Below are positions 5,403 to 5,411 of a DNA stretch of 5,411 nt, piece by piece. A program made the translations under genes and the position numbers. The stretch lies in contig QIJG01000301.1 of NCBI GenBank assembly GCA_003232715.1, positions 1 through 5,411 of the forward strand. Reading direction: 5' to 3'. Positions within the stretch are counted from its first letter, which is position 1; every line of letters starts with the position of its first letter. A model generated the notes under the pieces. The model was not told where the DNA came from. It ran no database searches and saw only the letters and a program-made list of their open reading frames with translations. The stretch comes from Nitrospirota bacterium. Its GTDB lineage: Bacteria > Nitrospirota > Thermodesulfovibrionia > Thermodesulfovibrionales > JdFR-85.

Positions 5403-5411
5403 ATGCAGAGT
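5403..5411 (+). CDS. Start of a plus-strand gene, runs off the window
   Basis: Only three codons are visible (ATG CAG AGT), so the product cannot be identified. The call rests on context: AAGGAGGTGA (5388-5397) is a near-perfect Shine-Dalgarno nine bases before the ATG, and a consensus promoter with an operator lies upstream. It is divergent from the toxin-antitoxin operon, and its -10 to ATG distance (29 bases) equals that of the antitoxin gene. Confidence 0.6.

Noticed and set aside
1..5411. CRISPR array, tRNA or rRNA genes
   Set aside because: No regularly spaced repeats, cloverleaf-like segment with a CCA/T-loop signature, or rRNA-like sequence was seen on either strand.

Overview
The window reads as a bacterial accessory region of moderate GC. 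Shine-Dalgarno sites are strong (GGAGG-type) and two promoters match the sigma70 consensus exactly. Parts resemble what is often seen in anaerobic, environmental Gram-negative lineages (Desulfobacterota/Nitrospirota-like genomes): a SNF2-SWIM helicase, an archaeal-type AAA ATPase, a REP-associated transposase remnant and a RelE/RHH pair. That taxonomic guess is inference from gene content only; there is no marker gene.

Layout. Apart from a gene just starting at the right edge, every gene is on the minus strand. (1) 1-2461: a large SNF2-family helicase with an N-terminal SWIM zinc finger, open to the left edge, so its C-terminus is missing. (2) 2462-2895: about 430 bases without an intact gene, holding a dispersed-repeat-like stretch and a trace of decayed coding sequence. 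(3) 2896-4020/4023: a complete ATPase of the archaeal ATPase (ATPase_2) type with a C-terminal winged helix, behind its own promoter. Two tandem copies of a 13-bp palindrome overlap the -35 and spacer of that promoter. (4) 4091-4127: a terminator hairpin acting on the minus strand. (5) 4259-4591: the C-terminal third of a REP-associated tyrosine transposase, a remnant. (6) 4714-5191: a type II toxin-antitoxin operon, RHH antitoxin first and RelE/ParE toxin overlapping it by 14 bases. (7) 5221-5373: a symmetric divergent control region with two perfect TTGACA-17-TATAAT promoters facing outward from an inverted repeat. (8) 5403 onward: a plus-strand gene of which three codons are visible.

The genes do not form one obvious operon. 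The ATPase has its own promoter, a terminator separates it from the transposase remnant and the TA pair, and no promoter was clear for the helicase. Whether helicase and ATPase act together is unknown. No recognised defence system (DISARM, CRISPR, restriction-modification) is complete here. The most unusual features are regulatory: the symmetric divergent promoter element at the right, and the operator-bearing, nearly leaderless ATPase promoter whose ribosome-binding site overlaps its start codon.
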